41,152 nucleotides of DNA from Pilibacter termitis (GCF_900167335.1 NZ_FUXI01000013.1:1-41152), one strand, 5' to 3'. Numbered from the stretch's first letter, positions 1 to 7,897 are shown. Program-made: numbers and translations. The notes: generated from the sequence alone by a model not told the origin.

Positions 1-38
1 GAACAGTTGCCAGACTTCAGCACCATGTAGCTAGACAA
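1..38 (+). repeat. Right end of family-1 palindromic repeat (copy A, cut by window edge)
   Basis: The window opens inside a copy of the dispersed palindrome described for copy D. Only the right arm is visible: GAACAGTTGCCAGACTTCAG, then the conserved tail GTAGCTAGACAAAG. It runs head to tail into copy B. Confidence 0.75.
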
Positions 39-40
39 AG

Positions 41-163
41 AAAAGTGTAGAGGGGCGTTCAGGAGTTTGCGACAGCGAACTATGTCGTTCATTCACTTGA
101 AGCGTTAGCTTCAAGCGACATTGCGAGCAGTCGCCCAACTCCTGCCCCTCGTAGCTAGACAAA
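41..163 (+). repeat. Family-1 palindromic repeat, copy B
   Basis: This is a full-length copy. The outer arms are GAGGGGC with GCCCCTC and CAGGAGTTTG with CAACTCCTG-like bases. The middle stem is ATGTCG with CGACAT, and the apical stem is CTTGAAGC with GCTTCAAG. The tail GTAGCTAGACAAAG runs directly into GGAG, the ribosome binding site of treP, so the repeat touches the translation signal. No separate promoter is visible in bases 1-174, so treP may be transcribed from further upstream. Confidence 0.85.
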
Positions 164-174
164 GGAGAACAATC

Positions 175-2184
175 ATGTCAAAATTTGAAAAAGACGCAAG
201 AGATTTACTTTCTGCAATTGGCGGAGCTGAAAATATTTCAGCAGTTACACATTGTGCTACTCGCCTACGTTTTGTTTTAAATGACCCGAAAAAAGCACAG
301 GAGAGCAAAATTGAACAAATCCCGTCTGTAAAGGGGATGTTTACCAATGCAGGACAGTTTCAAGTGATTATCGGCAACGAAGTACCGACTTTTTACAATG
401 ATTTCACCAAAATCTCTGGAGTAGAGGGTGTTTCAAAAGAGGCTGCAAAATCAGCAGCGAAACAACATCAAAATATTATTCAACGCTTAGTCGGTGTTTT
501 AGCGGAAATTTTTACGCCACTTTTACCTGCGATTATCGTTGGTGGTCTCATTTTAGGTTTTCGCAATATTTTAGAAAGCGTTGGAATGGAATTTCTAGGT
601 CAAAAAGTTATTGAAGGTGTCAAACAACTATCGCCTGATGGCAAGCCAGTTTGGAATACAATTGTTGACATTTCGCCATTTTGGGCTGGTATCAACCGCT
701 TTTTATGGTTGCCGGGCGAAGCGATTTTCCATTTTCTACCAGTTGGTGTGACGTGGAGTATTACACGCAAAATGGGAACAACGCAAATCTTAGGGATTGT
801 TCTTGGGATCACACTTGTCTCTCCGCAGTTGATGAATGCCTATGCAGTAAACGGAGCGAGTGCAGAAGATATTGCCAAATATACGATTGATTTCGGTGTG
901 GGCAGTTTGTTTTTACGAGGGTATCAAGCACAAGTCATTCCAGCCATGCTTGCAGGTTTCCTACTTGTCTATTTGGAAAGATTTTTCAGACGTGTCGTGC
1001 CAGAAGCAATTTCGATGATTTTCGTGCCACTTTTTGCTTTAATTCCTACGATTATTGCTGCTCACGTTGTGCTAGGACCAGTCGGTTGGGCAGTTGGTCA
1101 AGGGATTTCAAATGTGGTCAATGCAGGTTTGACCTCTACGTTTAGTTGGCTGTTTGGTGGAATATTTGGAGCATTGTATGCACCATTAGTTATTACAGGA
1201 CTGCACCACACCACGCTTGCCATAGATAGTCAGTTAATTGCAGATTTTGGTTCAACTAATCTTTGGCCGATGATTGCCTTGTCAAATATTGCTCAAGGAG
1301 CAGCAGTTTTAGGAATTATTATTGCACATAAAGGCAATAAAAAAGAAGAGCAAATTTCTGTACCGTCGCTTATTTCCGCTTGGCTTGGGGTAACAGAGCC
1401 TGCAATGTTCGGGATTAATTTGAAATTTGCCTATCCATTCGTTGCTGCAATGATTGGTTCAGGAATTGCAGGGATGTTTGCTACTTTTGTAAAAATTCGT
1501 GCCAATGCTATCGGTGTCGGTGGACTTCCGGGGATTTTAGCAATCCGAGGACAAGATATGGGAATGTTTTTGGTGGCAATGATTATTGCAATTGTGGTAC
1601 CATTTGTCTTAACATTGTTCTTTAAAAAAGCAGGTATTTTAACTAAAAGTGAACTCGCCCAAGAAACTACCACGGGAACATTTGAAAACATGGAAGAAAA
1701 TGATACAAAAGAAATACAATCAGGGAGCAAAACAACTATTTTTTCACCAATGAAAGCAGAAATGCGACCACTTTCCGAATGTAGGGACGAAGTTTTTTCT
1801 ACAGGGATGATGGGCGTAGGTGTAGTGATGAACAATGTGAGCGGAGAAATTTTTGCCCCGTTTGATGGTGTGGTAACAAGCCTTTTTCCAACGCTCCATG
1901 CAATTGGTTTAATGAGTGATGAAGGTGTAGAAATGCTTATTCATATTGGCATGGATACAGTAAAATTAAACGGTGAACATTTCATTAGTAATGTCAAGCA
2001 GGGAGATAAAGTACGTCGTGGAGAGAAGTTGCTAACGTTTGACGTAGAAAAAATCAAAGCAGCGGGATATAACACACAAACACCGATTGTGATTACAAAT
2101 GCAAATGATTGGCAAGTAGATTTTACTACTTTACCAAAAGAAGTAAATGTAGGCGAAGAAATATTCTTTGCAACCAAATTATAA
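175..2184 (+). CDS. treP: PTS trehalose-specific enzyme EIIBCA
   Basis: Membrane permease that imports trehalose and phosphorylates it to trehalose 6-phosphate. The 669 residues read EIIB (about 1-90, phosphocysteine C27 in THCATRLRF), a multi-spanning EIIC (about 110-480), a polar linker, then a glucose-type EIIA (about 520-669) with its active histidine H590 in MLIHIGMD. Carrying all three domains in one chain is common in Lactobacillales. ATG at 175 is chosen because AAAGGAG lies just upstream; an in-frame start further upstream would translate the repeat copy. The substrate call rests on treC following 64 bases downstream and on overall EIIBC similarity; sucrose or beta-glucoside PTS are close relatives. 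No treR gene is in the window. Confidence 0.9.
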   Translation: MSKFEKDARDLLSAIGGAENISAVTHCATRLRFVLNDPKKAQESKIEQIPSVKGMFTNAGQFQVIIGNEVPTFYNDFTKISGVEGVSKEAAKSAAKQHQNIIQRLVGVLAEIFTPLLPAIIVGGLILGFRNILESVGMEFLGQKVIEGVKQLSPDGKPVWNTIVDISPFWAGINRFLWLPGEAIFHFLPVGVTWSITRKMGTTQILGIVLGITLVSPQLMNAYAVNGASAEDIAKYTIDFGVGSLFLRGYQAQVIPAMLAGFLLVYLERFFRRVVPEAISMIFVPLFALIPTIIAAHVVLGPVGWAVGQGISNVVNAGLTSTFSWLFGGIFGALYAPLVITGLHHTTLAIDSQLIADFGSTNLWPMIALSNIAQGAAVLGIIIAHKGNKKEEQISVPSLISAWLGVTEPAMFGINLKFAYPFVAAMIGSGIAGMFATFVKIRANAIGVGGLPGILAIRGQDMGMFLVAMIIAIVVPFVLTLFFKKAGILTKSELAQETTTGTFENMEENDTKEIQSGSKTTIFSPMKAEMRPLSECRDEVFSTGMMGVGVVMNNVSGEIFAPFDGVVTSLFPTLHAIGLMSDEGVEMLIHIGMDTVKLNGEHFISNVKQGDKVRRGEKLLTFDVEKIKAAGYNTQTPIVITNANDWQVDFTTLPKEVNVGEEIFFATKL

Positions 2185-2190
2185 TTTAGT

Positions 2191-2229
2191 GAGCCTAAGA
2201 GACGACTTGTGAAGTTTTCTCTTAGGTTC
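2191..2229 (+). other. Intercistronic hairpin between treP and treC
   Basis: GAGCCTAAGAGA pairs with TCTCTTAGGTTC over about 12 bp, with one G-U pair and a 15-base loop. No U-tract follows, so it is not an ordinary terminator. It may stabilise the upstream mRNA or set the treP:treC ratio (inference). Confidence 0.6.
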
Positions 2230-2248
2230 AAAGATTGGAGAGAGGAAA

Positions 2249-3874
2249 TTGAGTTTTAAGGATAAGGTAATTTACCAAATATATCCAAAATCGTTTTATG
2301 ATACCAACCAAGATGGGATTGGGGATTTGGCAGGAATTAGGGAAAAATTGCCTTATTTGGCAGATTTAGGCATTGATATGATTTGGTTAAATCCTATTTA
2401 TCCTTCGCCACAGCATGACAATGGATATGATATTTCCAACTACAAGGCGATTGATAAAATGTTTGGCACGATGGAGGAATTTGAACTTCTCGTTACGGAG
2501 GCGAAACATTTCGGGATAGAGCTAATGCTTGATATGGTGCTAAATCACGTTTCGACAGATCATGAGTGGTTTACTCGTGCATTGGCAGGGGAGAGGCAAT
2601 ATCAGGAATATTTCTTTCTATCTGAACAACCGACAGATTGGCAATCGAAGTTTGGTGGCAATGCGTGGGAAAAATTTGGCAAGAGCGATTTGTACTATTT
2701 GCATTTATACGACAAAACACAGGCGGATTTGAATTGGCGAAATCCTCGTGTACGAGAAGAATTGTTTAGCGTAGTCAATTTTTGGCGTAAAAAAGGTATC
2801 AAGGGATTCCGTTTTGACGTGATAAACGTTATCGGAAAAGATGAAGTGCTAAAAAATAATTCGATTAACGAAGGGAAAGCTGAATATACAGACAAACCAA
2901 TCACTCATGACTATTTGCGTGAGCTAAACGATCAGACTTTTGGTCAAGACAATTCGAGCATTACCGTTGGTGAAATGAGTTCTACAACAATTGAAAACGG
3001 CATTTTATACACTCAGCCAGAACGAAAAGAGTTATCTATGGTCTTTCAATTTCATCATTTAAAAGTGGACTATGAAAATGGTGAAAAATGGACGAAAAAA
3101 ACGTTTGATTTTGAAGCATTAAAGCAAATTTTACACAGTTGGCAAACGAAAATGAGCGAACAAAATGGCTGGAATGCTCTGTTTTGGAACAATCATGACC
3201 AACCAAGAGCGTTGAATCGCTTTATTGACGTGGAAAATTACCGAGTGCAAGGAGCAAAAATGCTTGCTGCTGCGATTCATCTCAATCGTGGAACACCATA
3301 TATTTATATGGGAGAAGAAATCGGTATGCTCGACCCTGAGTTTAGTGAAATGAGTGAGTACAAGGATATTGAGAGCTTTAACGCTTATGAAGCTCTTTTA
3401 GAAAAAGGCATGCCCCCTGCTGAAGCTAAAAGTATTATCCAAGCAAAATCACGCGACAATTCACGCGTTCCAATGCAATGGAATGGTGAGAAAAACGCAG
3501 GTTTTACAAAAGGAACACCGTGGCTAAATGTCGGTAGAAGTTATCAAACAATCAATGTTGAAACGGAGAAAAAGAGTGGTAGCATTTTATCTTTTTACAA
3601 GCAATTGATTGCTTTAAGAAAAGAGAAAAAGCTAATTTCAGAAGGGAGTTATCACCCTTACGCTACTAGTCATCCGAAAGTTTACGCTTTTTTACGTGAA
3701 TTGAAAGATGAAAAACTCCTTGTCTTAAACAATTTCTTCGCTGAAAAAACAATGGTCAAAATACCTAGAGAATTTACAAACGGCGAAATTTTAATAGACA
3801 ATTACGCAACGCAACAGTTAGAAGAAGAACTTGTCTTGGAGCCTTATCAAGTGTTGGGGATTTATGTGAAATAG
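2249..3874 (+). CDS. treC: Alpha,alpha-phosphotrehalase (trehalose-6-phosphate hydrolase)
   Basis: Cytoplasmic GH13 enzyme that splits trehalose 6-phosphate into glucose and glucose 6-phosphate, the step after TreP. At 541 residues it has normal family length. The GH13 motifs are visible: DMVLNH, the nucleophile in GFRFDVIN (D190), the acid/base glutamate in VGEMSS (E242) and NNHDQPR (D317). The N-terminal YQIYPKSFYDTNQDG and IWLNPIYPSPQ.DNGYDI are typical of the oligo-1,6-glucosidase / TreC group. The start is a TTG at 2249 behind GGAGAGAGG. Oligo-1,6-glucosidase is the main alternative, but the adjacent treP favours TreC. Confidence 0.92.
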   Translation: MSFKDKVIYQIYPKSFYDTNQDGIGDLAGIREKLPYLADLGIDMIWLNPIYPSPQHDNGYDISNYKAIDKMFGTMEEFELLVTEAKHFGIELMLDMVLNHVSTDHEWFTRALAGERQYQEYFFLSEQPTDWQSKFGGNAWEKFGKSDLYYLHLYDKTQADLNWRNPRVREELFSVVNFWRKKGIKGFRFDVINVIGKDEVLKNNSINEGKAEYTDKPITHDYLRELNDQTFGQDNSSITVGEMSSTTIENGILYTQPERKELSMVFQFHHLKVDYENGEKWTKKTFDFEALKQILHSWQTKMSEQNGWNALFWNNHDQPRALNRFIDVENYRVQGAKMLAAAIHLNRGTPYIYMGEEIGMLDPEFSEMSEYKDIESFNAYEALLEKGMPPAEAKSIIQAKSRDNSRVPMQWNGEKNAGFTKGTPWLNVGRSYQTINVETEKKSGSILSFYKQLIALRKEKKLISEGSYHPYATSHPKVYAFLRELKDEKLLVLNNFFAEKTMVKIPREFTNGEILIDNYATQQLEEELVLEPYQVLGIYVK

Positions 3875-3906
3875 ATCTTAAGGTTTTGAGGAGAGAGGGG
3901 TGTTTC

Positions 3907-3944
3907 AGAACTCCAGAAGTTTCGTTTTTTGGAGTTCTTTTTTC
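3907..3944 (+). terminator. Intrinsic terminator of the treP-treC operon
   Basis: AGAACTCCA pairs with TGGAGTTCT and is followed by a run of six T. It lies just before the promoter of the ABC-F leader and separates the two units. Confidence 0.85.
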
Positions 3945-3946
3945 CC

Positions 3947-3975
3947 TTGTATTTTTTAAAAGAACATCATATAAT
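3947..3975 (+). promoter_or_regulatory. Sigma-A-type promoter of the ABC-F leader
   Basis: The -35 TTGTAT (3947-3952) and -10 TATAAT (3970-3975) are 17 bases apart. Transcription would start near 3982, giving a leader of about 190 nt before the ABC-F start codon. Confidence 0.8.
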
Positions 3976-4006
3976 AAACTTAACTTAAACAGCAAGAGGT
4001 GAGAAA

Positions 4007-4018
4007 ATGTATAACTAA
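4007..4018 (+). CDS. Three-codon leader ORF (Met-Tyr-Asn) of the ABC-F gene
   Basis: ATG TAT AAC TAA follows a near-ideal ribosome binding site (AAGAGGTGAG, 3993-4002). It begins about 25 nt after the predicted transcription start. Its Asn and stop codons form the first bases of the 5' arm of the downstream hairpin, so a ribosome held here would block that hairpin. Short leader ORFs of this kind control several antibiotic-induced resistance genes. Whether this one is translated is inferred from its ribosome binding site and position. Confidence 0.55.
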   Translation: MYN

Positions 4019-4073
4019 CTCAATTTACTATTTGGATAAAATAAAAAAATTGGTTAGTTTGCGTTTTTTTTTG
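4013..4073 (+). terminator. Leader terminator (attenuator) upstream of the ABC-F gene
   Basis: AACTAACTCAATTT (4013-4026) pairs with AAATTGGTTAGTT (4047-4059), apart from one mismatch or bulge, and nine T follow at 4064-4072. The 5' arm overlaps the end of the Met-Tyr-Asn ORF. This is the geometry expected for ribosome-controlled transcription attenuation. Confidence 0.75.
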
Positions 4074-4124
4074 GTGTACAAAAAATGATTTTGTCGTTGA
4101 GCTGAATGGAGAGTGTAGGATTCT

Positions 4125-4139
4125 ATGCTTTTTTCGTGA
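4125..4139 (+). other. Possible second leader ORF (Met-Leu-Phe-Ser)
   Basis: ATG CTT TTT TCG TGA follows GTAGGA at short spacing. Its stop codon ends two bases before the hairpin that holds the ABC-F ribosome binding site. A ribosome stalled here would open that hairpin. The ORF is very short, so chance is a real alternative. Confidence 0.3.
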
Positions 4140-4141
4140 AC

Positions 4142-4169
4142 TTCCAATTTTAAAATTGGAGTTTTTTTT
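4142..4169 (+). promoter_or_regulatory. Hairpin that sequesters the ABC-F ribosome binding site (also terminator-like)
   Basis: TCCAATTTT pairs perfectly with AAAATTGGA (4143-4160), and eight T run up to the ATG at 4170. The only usable ribosome binding site, TTGGAG (4156-4161), is the 3' arm. The element could therefore stop transcription, block translation, or both. Confidence 0.7.
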
Positions 4170-5675
4170 ATGTCAAAAATTGAATTAAAAAATATGAGTT
4201 TTAGTTACGGTGGAGAGCGTGAAGTTTTTCAAAAAGTTGATTTGACGTTAGAAAGTGATTGGAAACTTGGGTTGATTGGACGAAATGGACGAGGAAAAAC
4301 GACATTGTTGCGTTTGTTAACAGGTGAACTTTGTTGTTCTGGTGAAATTATTCACCAGATGAATGTTGTTTATTTCCCAGAGAAAATAGAAAATCAAAAT
4401 GAGCTGACACTTTTTGCTTTGCAGGAAATTAGAGAGTTTGAGCAATGGAAATTGGAGCGAGAGCTACATTTGTTAAATGTTGATTTAGATGTTTTGTATT
4501 CACCATTTTCTACGCTATCTGGAGGAGAAAAAACGAAGGTGTTGCTTGCACTTTTGTTTCTGGATGAGCAAAATTTTCCATTAATAGATGAACCGACTAA
4601 TCATTTGGATATGAAATCAAGAGAAATTATAGCAAGCTATTTGAAAAATAAACGACAGGGATTTATTGTAGCAAGCCATGATAGAGAGTTTGTCGATAAA
4701 ATTGTTAATCATGTGCTGACGATTGAAAAGACACAACTTATGCTTTACAAAGGGAATTTTTCCACCTATGAGGAGCAAAAGAAACGCCGAGATGAGACGG
4801 AAATGGCTCAAAACGGGCAACTGAAAAAGGAAATCGTTCGCTTGAAGAAAACAACTAGAGAGAAAAAAGAGTGGAGTTTGAACAAAGAAGGTGAAAAAAG
4901 AGGTGCTGCCGATAAAGGCTTTATAGGTGCAAGAGCGGCACGGCTAATGAAAAAATCTAAGAATTTAGAGAGGAGAATGGAAAAGGAAATTGAGCAAAAG
5001 CAGTGTCTGTTAAAGGAAATCGAGGAGACAAGAGAATTGAAAATGAATTTCACCCCTAGTCATCATAAGAGTATTTTTACTGTTGAAAATTTGACACTTT
5101 CATTTTCAGAAAAGAAATTATTTCTTCCAATTTCTTTTGAACTGAAAAAAGGAGAAGTTTTGGCGATTCAAGGAATGAACGGCATAGGAAAAACTTCACT
5201 TATTCACGCTCTATTAGGTAATTTTCAAGGAGAAATGACAGGAGAAATTCATGCAGTTCAAAATATGAAAATTTCCTATGTTCATCAAGAGCATGAAGGG
5301 AATAAAGGCACGTTGTCAGAATTTGCGAAGAAGAAAAAGATTGACTACGAGTATTTCCTCAATAATTTACGAAAACTCGGCATGGAAATGGAAGTATTTA
5401 GTCAAAAAATCGAAAATATGAGCTTAGGTCAAAGAAAAAAAGTAGAACTTGCGAAATCTTTAACAGAACAAGCAGAACTCTATGTTTGGGATGAGCCGTT
5501 GAACTATTTGGATGTGTTCAACCATGTTCAAATCGAGAACGTTATCAAAAATTTCAAACCAACAATGATTGTAATTGAGCATGACAAACGGTTTATTGAG
5601 AATGTAGCAGAAAAGGTAGTAAAATTAGAACGAAAAAAATTATCGGAACAAGCAAATAAAATCCTTTTGTCATAA
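4170..5675 (+). CDS. ABC-F ATPase, Lsa-like antibiotic resistance ribosome protection protein
   Basis: Soluble protein with two ABC cassettes and no membrane segment (501 aa). Cassette 1 has Walker A GRNGRGKTT (37-45), signature LSGGEKTKV and Walker B LIDEPTNHLD. Cassette 2 has GMNGIGKTS, the variant signature MSLGQRKKV and VWDEPLNYLD. Both catalytic glutamates are present. A long basic helical linker (about 195-295) joins them; this region reaches the peptidyl-transferase centre in the family. DWKLGLIGRNGRGKTT closely resembles the Lsa/Vga-type proteins that protect against lincosamides, streptogramin A and pleuromutilins. The attenuator-like leader supports an antibiotic-induced role. Drug specificity cannot be read from sequence, and a housekeeping ABC-F is less likely. 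Confidence 0.85.
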   Translation: MSKIELKNMSFSYGGEREVFQKVDLTLESDWKLGLIGRNGRGKTTLLRLLTGELCCSGEIIHQMNVVYFPEKIENQNELTLFALQEIREFEQWKLERELHLLNVDLDVLYSPFSTLSGGEKTKVLLALLFLDEQNFPLIDEPTNHLDMKSREIIASYLKNKRQGFIVASHDREFVDKIVNHVLTIEKTQLMLYKGNFSTYEEQKKRRDETEMAQNGQLKKEIVRLKKTTREKKEWSLNKEGEKRGAADKGFIGARAARLMKKSKNLERRMEKEIEQKQCLLKEIEETRELKMNFTPSHHKSIFTVENLTLSFSEKKLFLPISFELKKGEVLAIQGMNGIGKTSLIHALLGNFQGEMTGEIHAVQNMKISYVHQEHEGNKGTLSEFAKKKKIDYEYFLNNLRKLGMEMEVFSQKIENMSLGQRKKVELAKSLTEQAELYVWDEPLNYLDVFNHVQIENVIKNFKPTMIVIEHDKRFIENVAEKVVKLERKKLSEQANKILLS

Positions 5676-5703
5676 AAGTAACGATAAAAAATGGTAGAAT
5701 AAA

Positions 5704-5824
5704 GAAAAGCGAAGAGGGGCGAATTGAAGTCTGTGGCAGTGAACCGTGCCGTTTACTTGCTCGAAACGAGTTTCGAGCGGCACTGCGAACAGCCACCAGA
5801 CTTCAGCCCCACGTAGCTAGACAA
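5704..5824 (+). repeat. Family-1 palindromic repeat, copy C
   Basis: First of three tandem head-to-tail copies. The arms are GAAGTCTG with CAGACTTC, GTGCCG with CGGCAC, and apical CTCGAAAC with GTTTCGAG. It ends with CGTAGCTAGACAA. It starts 28 bases after the ABC-F stop codon, and no other terminator was seen for that gene. Confidence 0.9.
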
Positions 5825-5946
5825 GGAAAAGCGGAGAGGGGCGTTCTGAAGTTTGCAACAGTGAGCCGTGCCGTTTACTTGCTCGAAACGAGTTTCGAGC
5901 GGCACTGCGAACAGTTGCCAAACTTCAGCCCCTCGCAGCTAGACAA
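5825..5946 (+). repeat. Family-1 palindromic repeat, copy D (reference copy)
   Basis: Reference unit of about 120 nt. It runs AAAAGCGGAGAGGGGC, GAAGTTTGCAACAGTG, GTGCCG, apical CTCGAAACGAGTTTCGAG, CGGCAC, AACAGTTGCCAAACTTC, GCCCCTC, then tail GCAGCTAGACAAAG. Almost all of it can fold into one long stem with small bulges. It encodes no protein. No flanking duplication was identified. Confidence 0.92.
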
Positions 5947-5947
5947 A

Positions 5948-6033
5948 GAAAAGCAAAGAGGGGCATTCTGAAGTCTGCAACAGTGAACATAGCCTCAAGT
6001 AACGTTGAGACCCTTTACCAGACCTCAACTCTT
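5948..6033 (+). repeat. Degenerate family-1 repeat, copy E
   Basis: The left arm is well kept (AAAAGCAAAGAGGGGC, GAAGTCTGCAACAGTGA). The centre and right arm have decayed to CCTCAAGTAACGTTGAG and CCAGACCTCAACTC. It abuts the ribosome binding site region of the next gene. Confidence 0.7.
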
Positions 6034-6058
6034 ACAAATTGAAAAGGAGGATACAAAT

Positions 6059-7720
6059 GTGAAAATCGTAATTATTGGTGGTGTGGCAGCAGGAACGAGT
6101 GTGGCGGCGAAGGCACGAAGAAATGATGAACAGGCAGAAATTGTAATTTTTGACAAAGATACGGACATTAGCTACGCAGTTTGTGGGATTCCTTATGTTT
6201 TTACAGGAGAAGTGGAAAATTTTGATGAGCTATCTCCACGTGATACCACGTTTTTTAAGGAAAAGTACAATGTTGATATTTTTACAAGACATGAGGTGCT
6301 GGATGTTTCTTATCAAGAGAAAAAAATCATCGTGAAAAATTTAAAAAATGACGAAATATTTGAGGAACATTTTGATAAGTTAGTATTTGCAACGGGGACG
6401 TATTTTAACACACCAGAGGTTTTCCAAAATGTGCAAGCGAAAAATGTTTTTAGTGTGAAAGATATCACTTCTGGTAAAAATATCATGAATTATCTTGAGC
6501 AAGAAGAGGCGAATTCAGTTGTAATTATCGGTGGTGGTTTTGTCGGTTTAGAAATGGCAGAACAGCTGAAAAAGCGTGGTATAGCTACTTCTATCGTGGT
6601 TCCTCACAATCAAGTAATGTCAACATTTGATGAGGATTTGGCATTGAGAATTGAGGACGAAATCACACGTCAAGGGATTTGGCTGATTAAAAATAGTGAA
6701 ATTGTAGAAATTCAAGGCGACAAACGAGTGAAAACGCTTGTTTTAGAGGGCGACCAAGAGCTTTCAGCTGATTTCTTTATTGTGGCAACAGGAGTGAAAC
6801 CTCTCGTTACACTGGCGGAAAAAATAGGTGTGAAATTGGGCGAAACAGGGGCAATTCAGGTTAATTCGAGCATGGAGACCAATCTGGAAAATGTTTATGC
6901 AACGGGAGATGTTGCTGAAAAATTTTCTAGGATAAATGGAAAACCGTTATGGCTACCACTTGCTACGCACGCAAATAAAGAGGGACGTATCGCAGGAGAT
7001 GCCATGACAGGTGGAAGTTCACGAAATCAAGGCATTTTAGGTACGAGCATTTTACGTTTTTTTGATTTGACGATTGGGCAAACAGGTTTGAGTGAAAAAA
7101 TGGCGAAAAAGCAAGGTTATGACGTAGAAATTTTATATAATCAAAAAAATGACCGTCCAAATTATATTAGTGATAAAAAAATCTTGATAAAAGCAGTAGC
7201 AGACAGGAAAACGCATCAGCTCTTGGGGGTACAAATTATTGGAAACGCTGGTGTTGACAAGCGTTTGGACGTTTTTGCAACGGCTCTTTCCTTTGGTGCG
7301 AAAGCAGAAGATTTATTTCAGCTGGACCTTGCCTATTCGCCAGTGTATTCGACGACAAAAGATCCTGTGAATTATACGGGAATGGCACTTACCAACGCTC
7401 TTTCAAGGGGAAAAATGATAACTCCAGCCAAACTTTTAAGCTGGCTAGAAGCGGGTGAAGAACTTCAGCTGATAGATGCTAGACCTCTTCAAGAGTATGC
7501 AGAAAATCACATTGAGGGAGCAAAAAATATTCCACTCAAAGAGTTGCGGACACATCTTCAAGGGCTGGATAAGGAAAAACGAGTGGTTGTTTACTGTAAT
7601 ACAGGCGTAACAGCTAATGCTGCTCAAAACATTTTGTTAAATGAGGGATTTAAAGAAGTTTACAATTTAAACGGTGGCAATGTGAATTATCAAATGATGA
7701 GGAATCATATGGATGGTTAA
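6059..7720 (+). CDS. CoA-disulfide reductase-like flavoprotein with C-terminal rhodanese domain
   Basis: FAD/NAD(P)H-dependent disulfide reductase of the NADH oxidase / CoA-disulfide reductase group, 553 aa. It shows an N-terminal FAD fold (IIGGVAAG), single active cysteine C42 in SYAVCGIPY, a second nucleotide fold (VVIIGGGFVGLEM) and YATGDVAE. The C-terminal domain (about 455-553) is rhodanese-like with active cysteine C513 in VVVYCNTGV. Reductase-rhodanese fusions are linked to reduction of CoA disulfide, persulfides or polysulfides and to redox stress. The GTG at 6059 is the start because AAAAGGAGG lies 8 bases upstream; earlier in-frame codons lie in repeat sequence. Water-forming NADH oxidase is the other family option, but the fused rhodanese argues for sulfur metabolism. 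Confidence 0.85.
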   Translation: MKIVIIGGVAAGTSVAAKARRNDEQAEIVIFDKDTDISYAVCGIPYVFTGEVENFDELSPRDTTFFKEKYNVDIFTRHEVLDVSYQEKKIIVKNLKNDEIFEEHFDKLVFATGTYFNTPEVFQNVQAKNVFSVKDITSGKNIMNYLEQEEANSVVIIGGGFVGLEMAEQLKKRGIATSIVVPHNQVMSTFDEDLALRIEDEITRQGIWLIKNSEIVEIQGDKRVKTLVLEGDQELSADFFIVATGVKPLVTLAEKIGVKLGETGAIQVNSSMETNLENVYATGDVAEKFSRINGKPLWLPLATHANKEGRIAGDAMTGGSSRNQGILGTSILRFFDLTIGQTGLSEKMAKKQGYDVEILYNQKNDRPNYISDKKILIKAVADRKTHQLLGVQIIGNAGVDKRLDVFATALSFGAKAEDLFQLDLAYSPVYSTTKDPVNYTGMALTNALSRGKMITPAKLLSWLEAGEELQLIDARPLQEYAENHIEGAKNIPLKELRTHLQGLDKEKRVVVYCNTGVTANAAQNILLNEGFKEVYNLNGGNVNYQMMRNHMDG

Positions 7721-7803
7721 AAAATTTGGTTGAGGAAGAAGTGAGGCTTTATTTTCCACTTTTTCACAAAAAAAGGATATACTAGAGTAAAGAATAAGAA
7801 TTT

Positions 7804-7836
7804 AAGTGGGCGATAGCTTGCTTTGCACTCCCACTT
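7804..7836 (+). other. Leader hairpin upstream of the 7898 gene
   Basis: AAGTGGG (7804-7810) pairs with CCCACTT (7830-7836) around a 19-base loop. It is about 60 bases before the next start codon and has no U-tract. A -10-like TATACT (7778-7783) lies upstream. It may be a 5' UTR structure, and no known riboswitch was recognised. Confidence 0.4.
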
Positions 7837-7897
7837 GACTGAAGTTAAATTTCAAAATTTTACGAAGTGAATTCGGAGAAAGAAGGAATGTTTAAAA

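Noticed and set aside
121-174. N-terminal extension of TreP from an upstream ATG-like start
   Set aside because: It would translate the repeat copy, and the 175 ATG has its own ribosome binding site and the normal EIIB start.
5704-6033. CRISPR array
   Set aside because: Units are about 120 nt, are joined directly without variable spacers, vary in sequence and form long palindromes; no cas genes are nearby.
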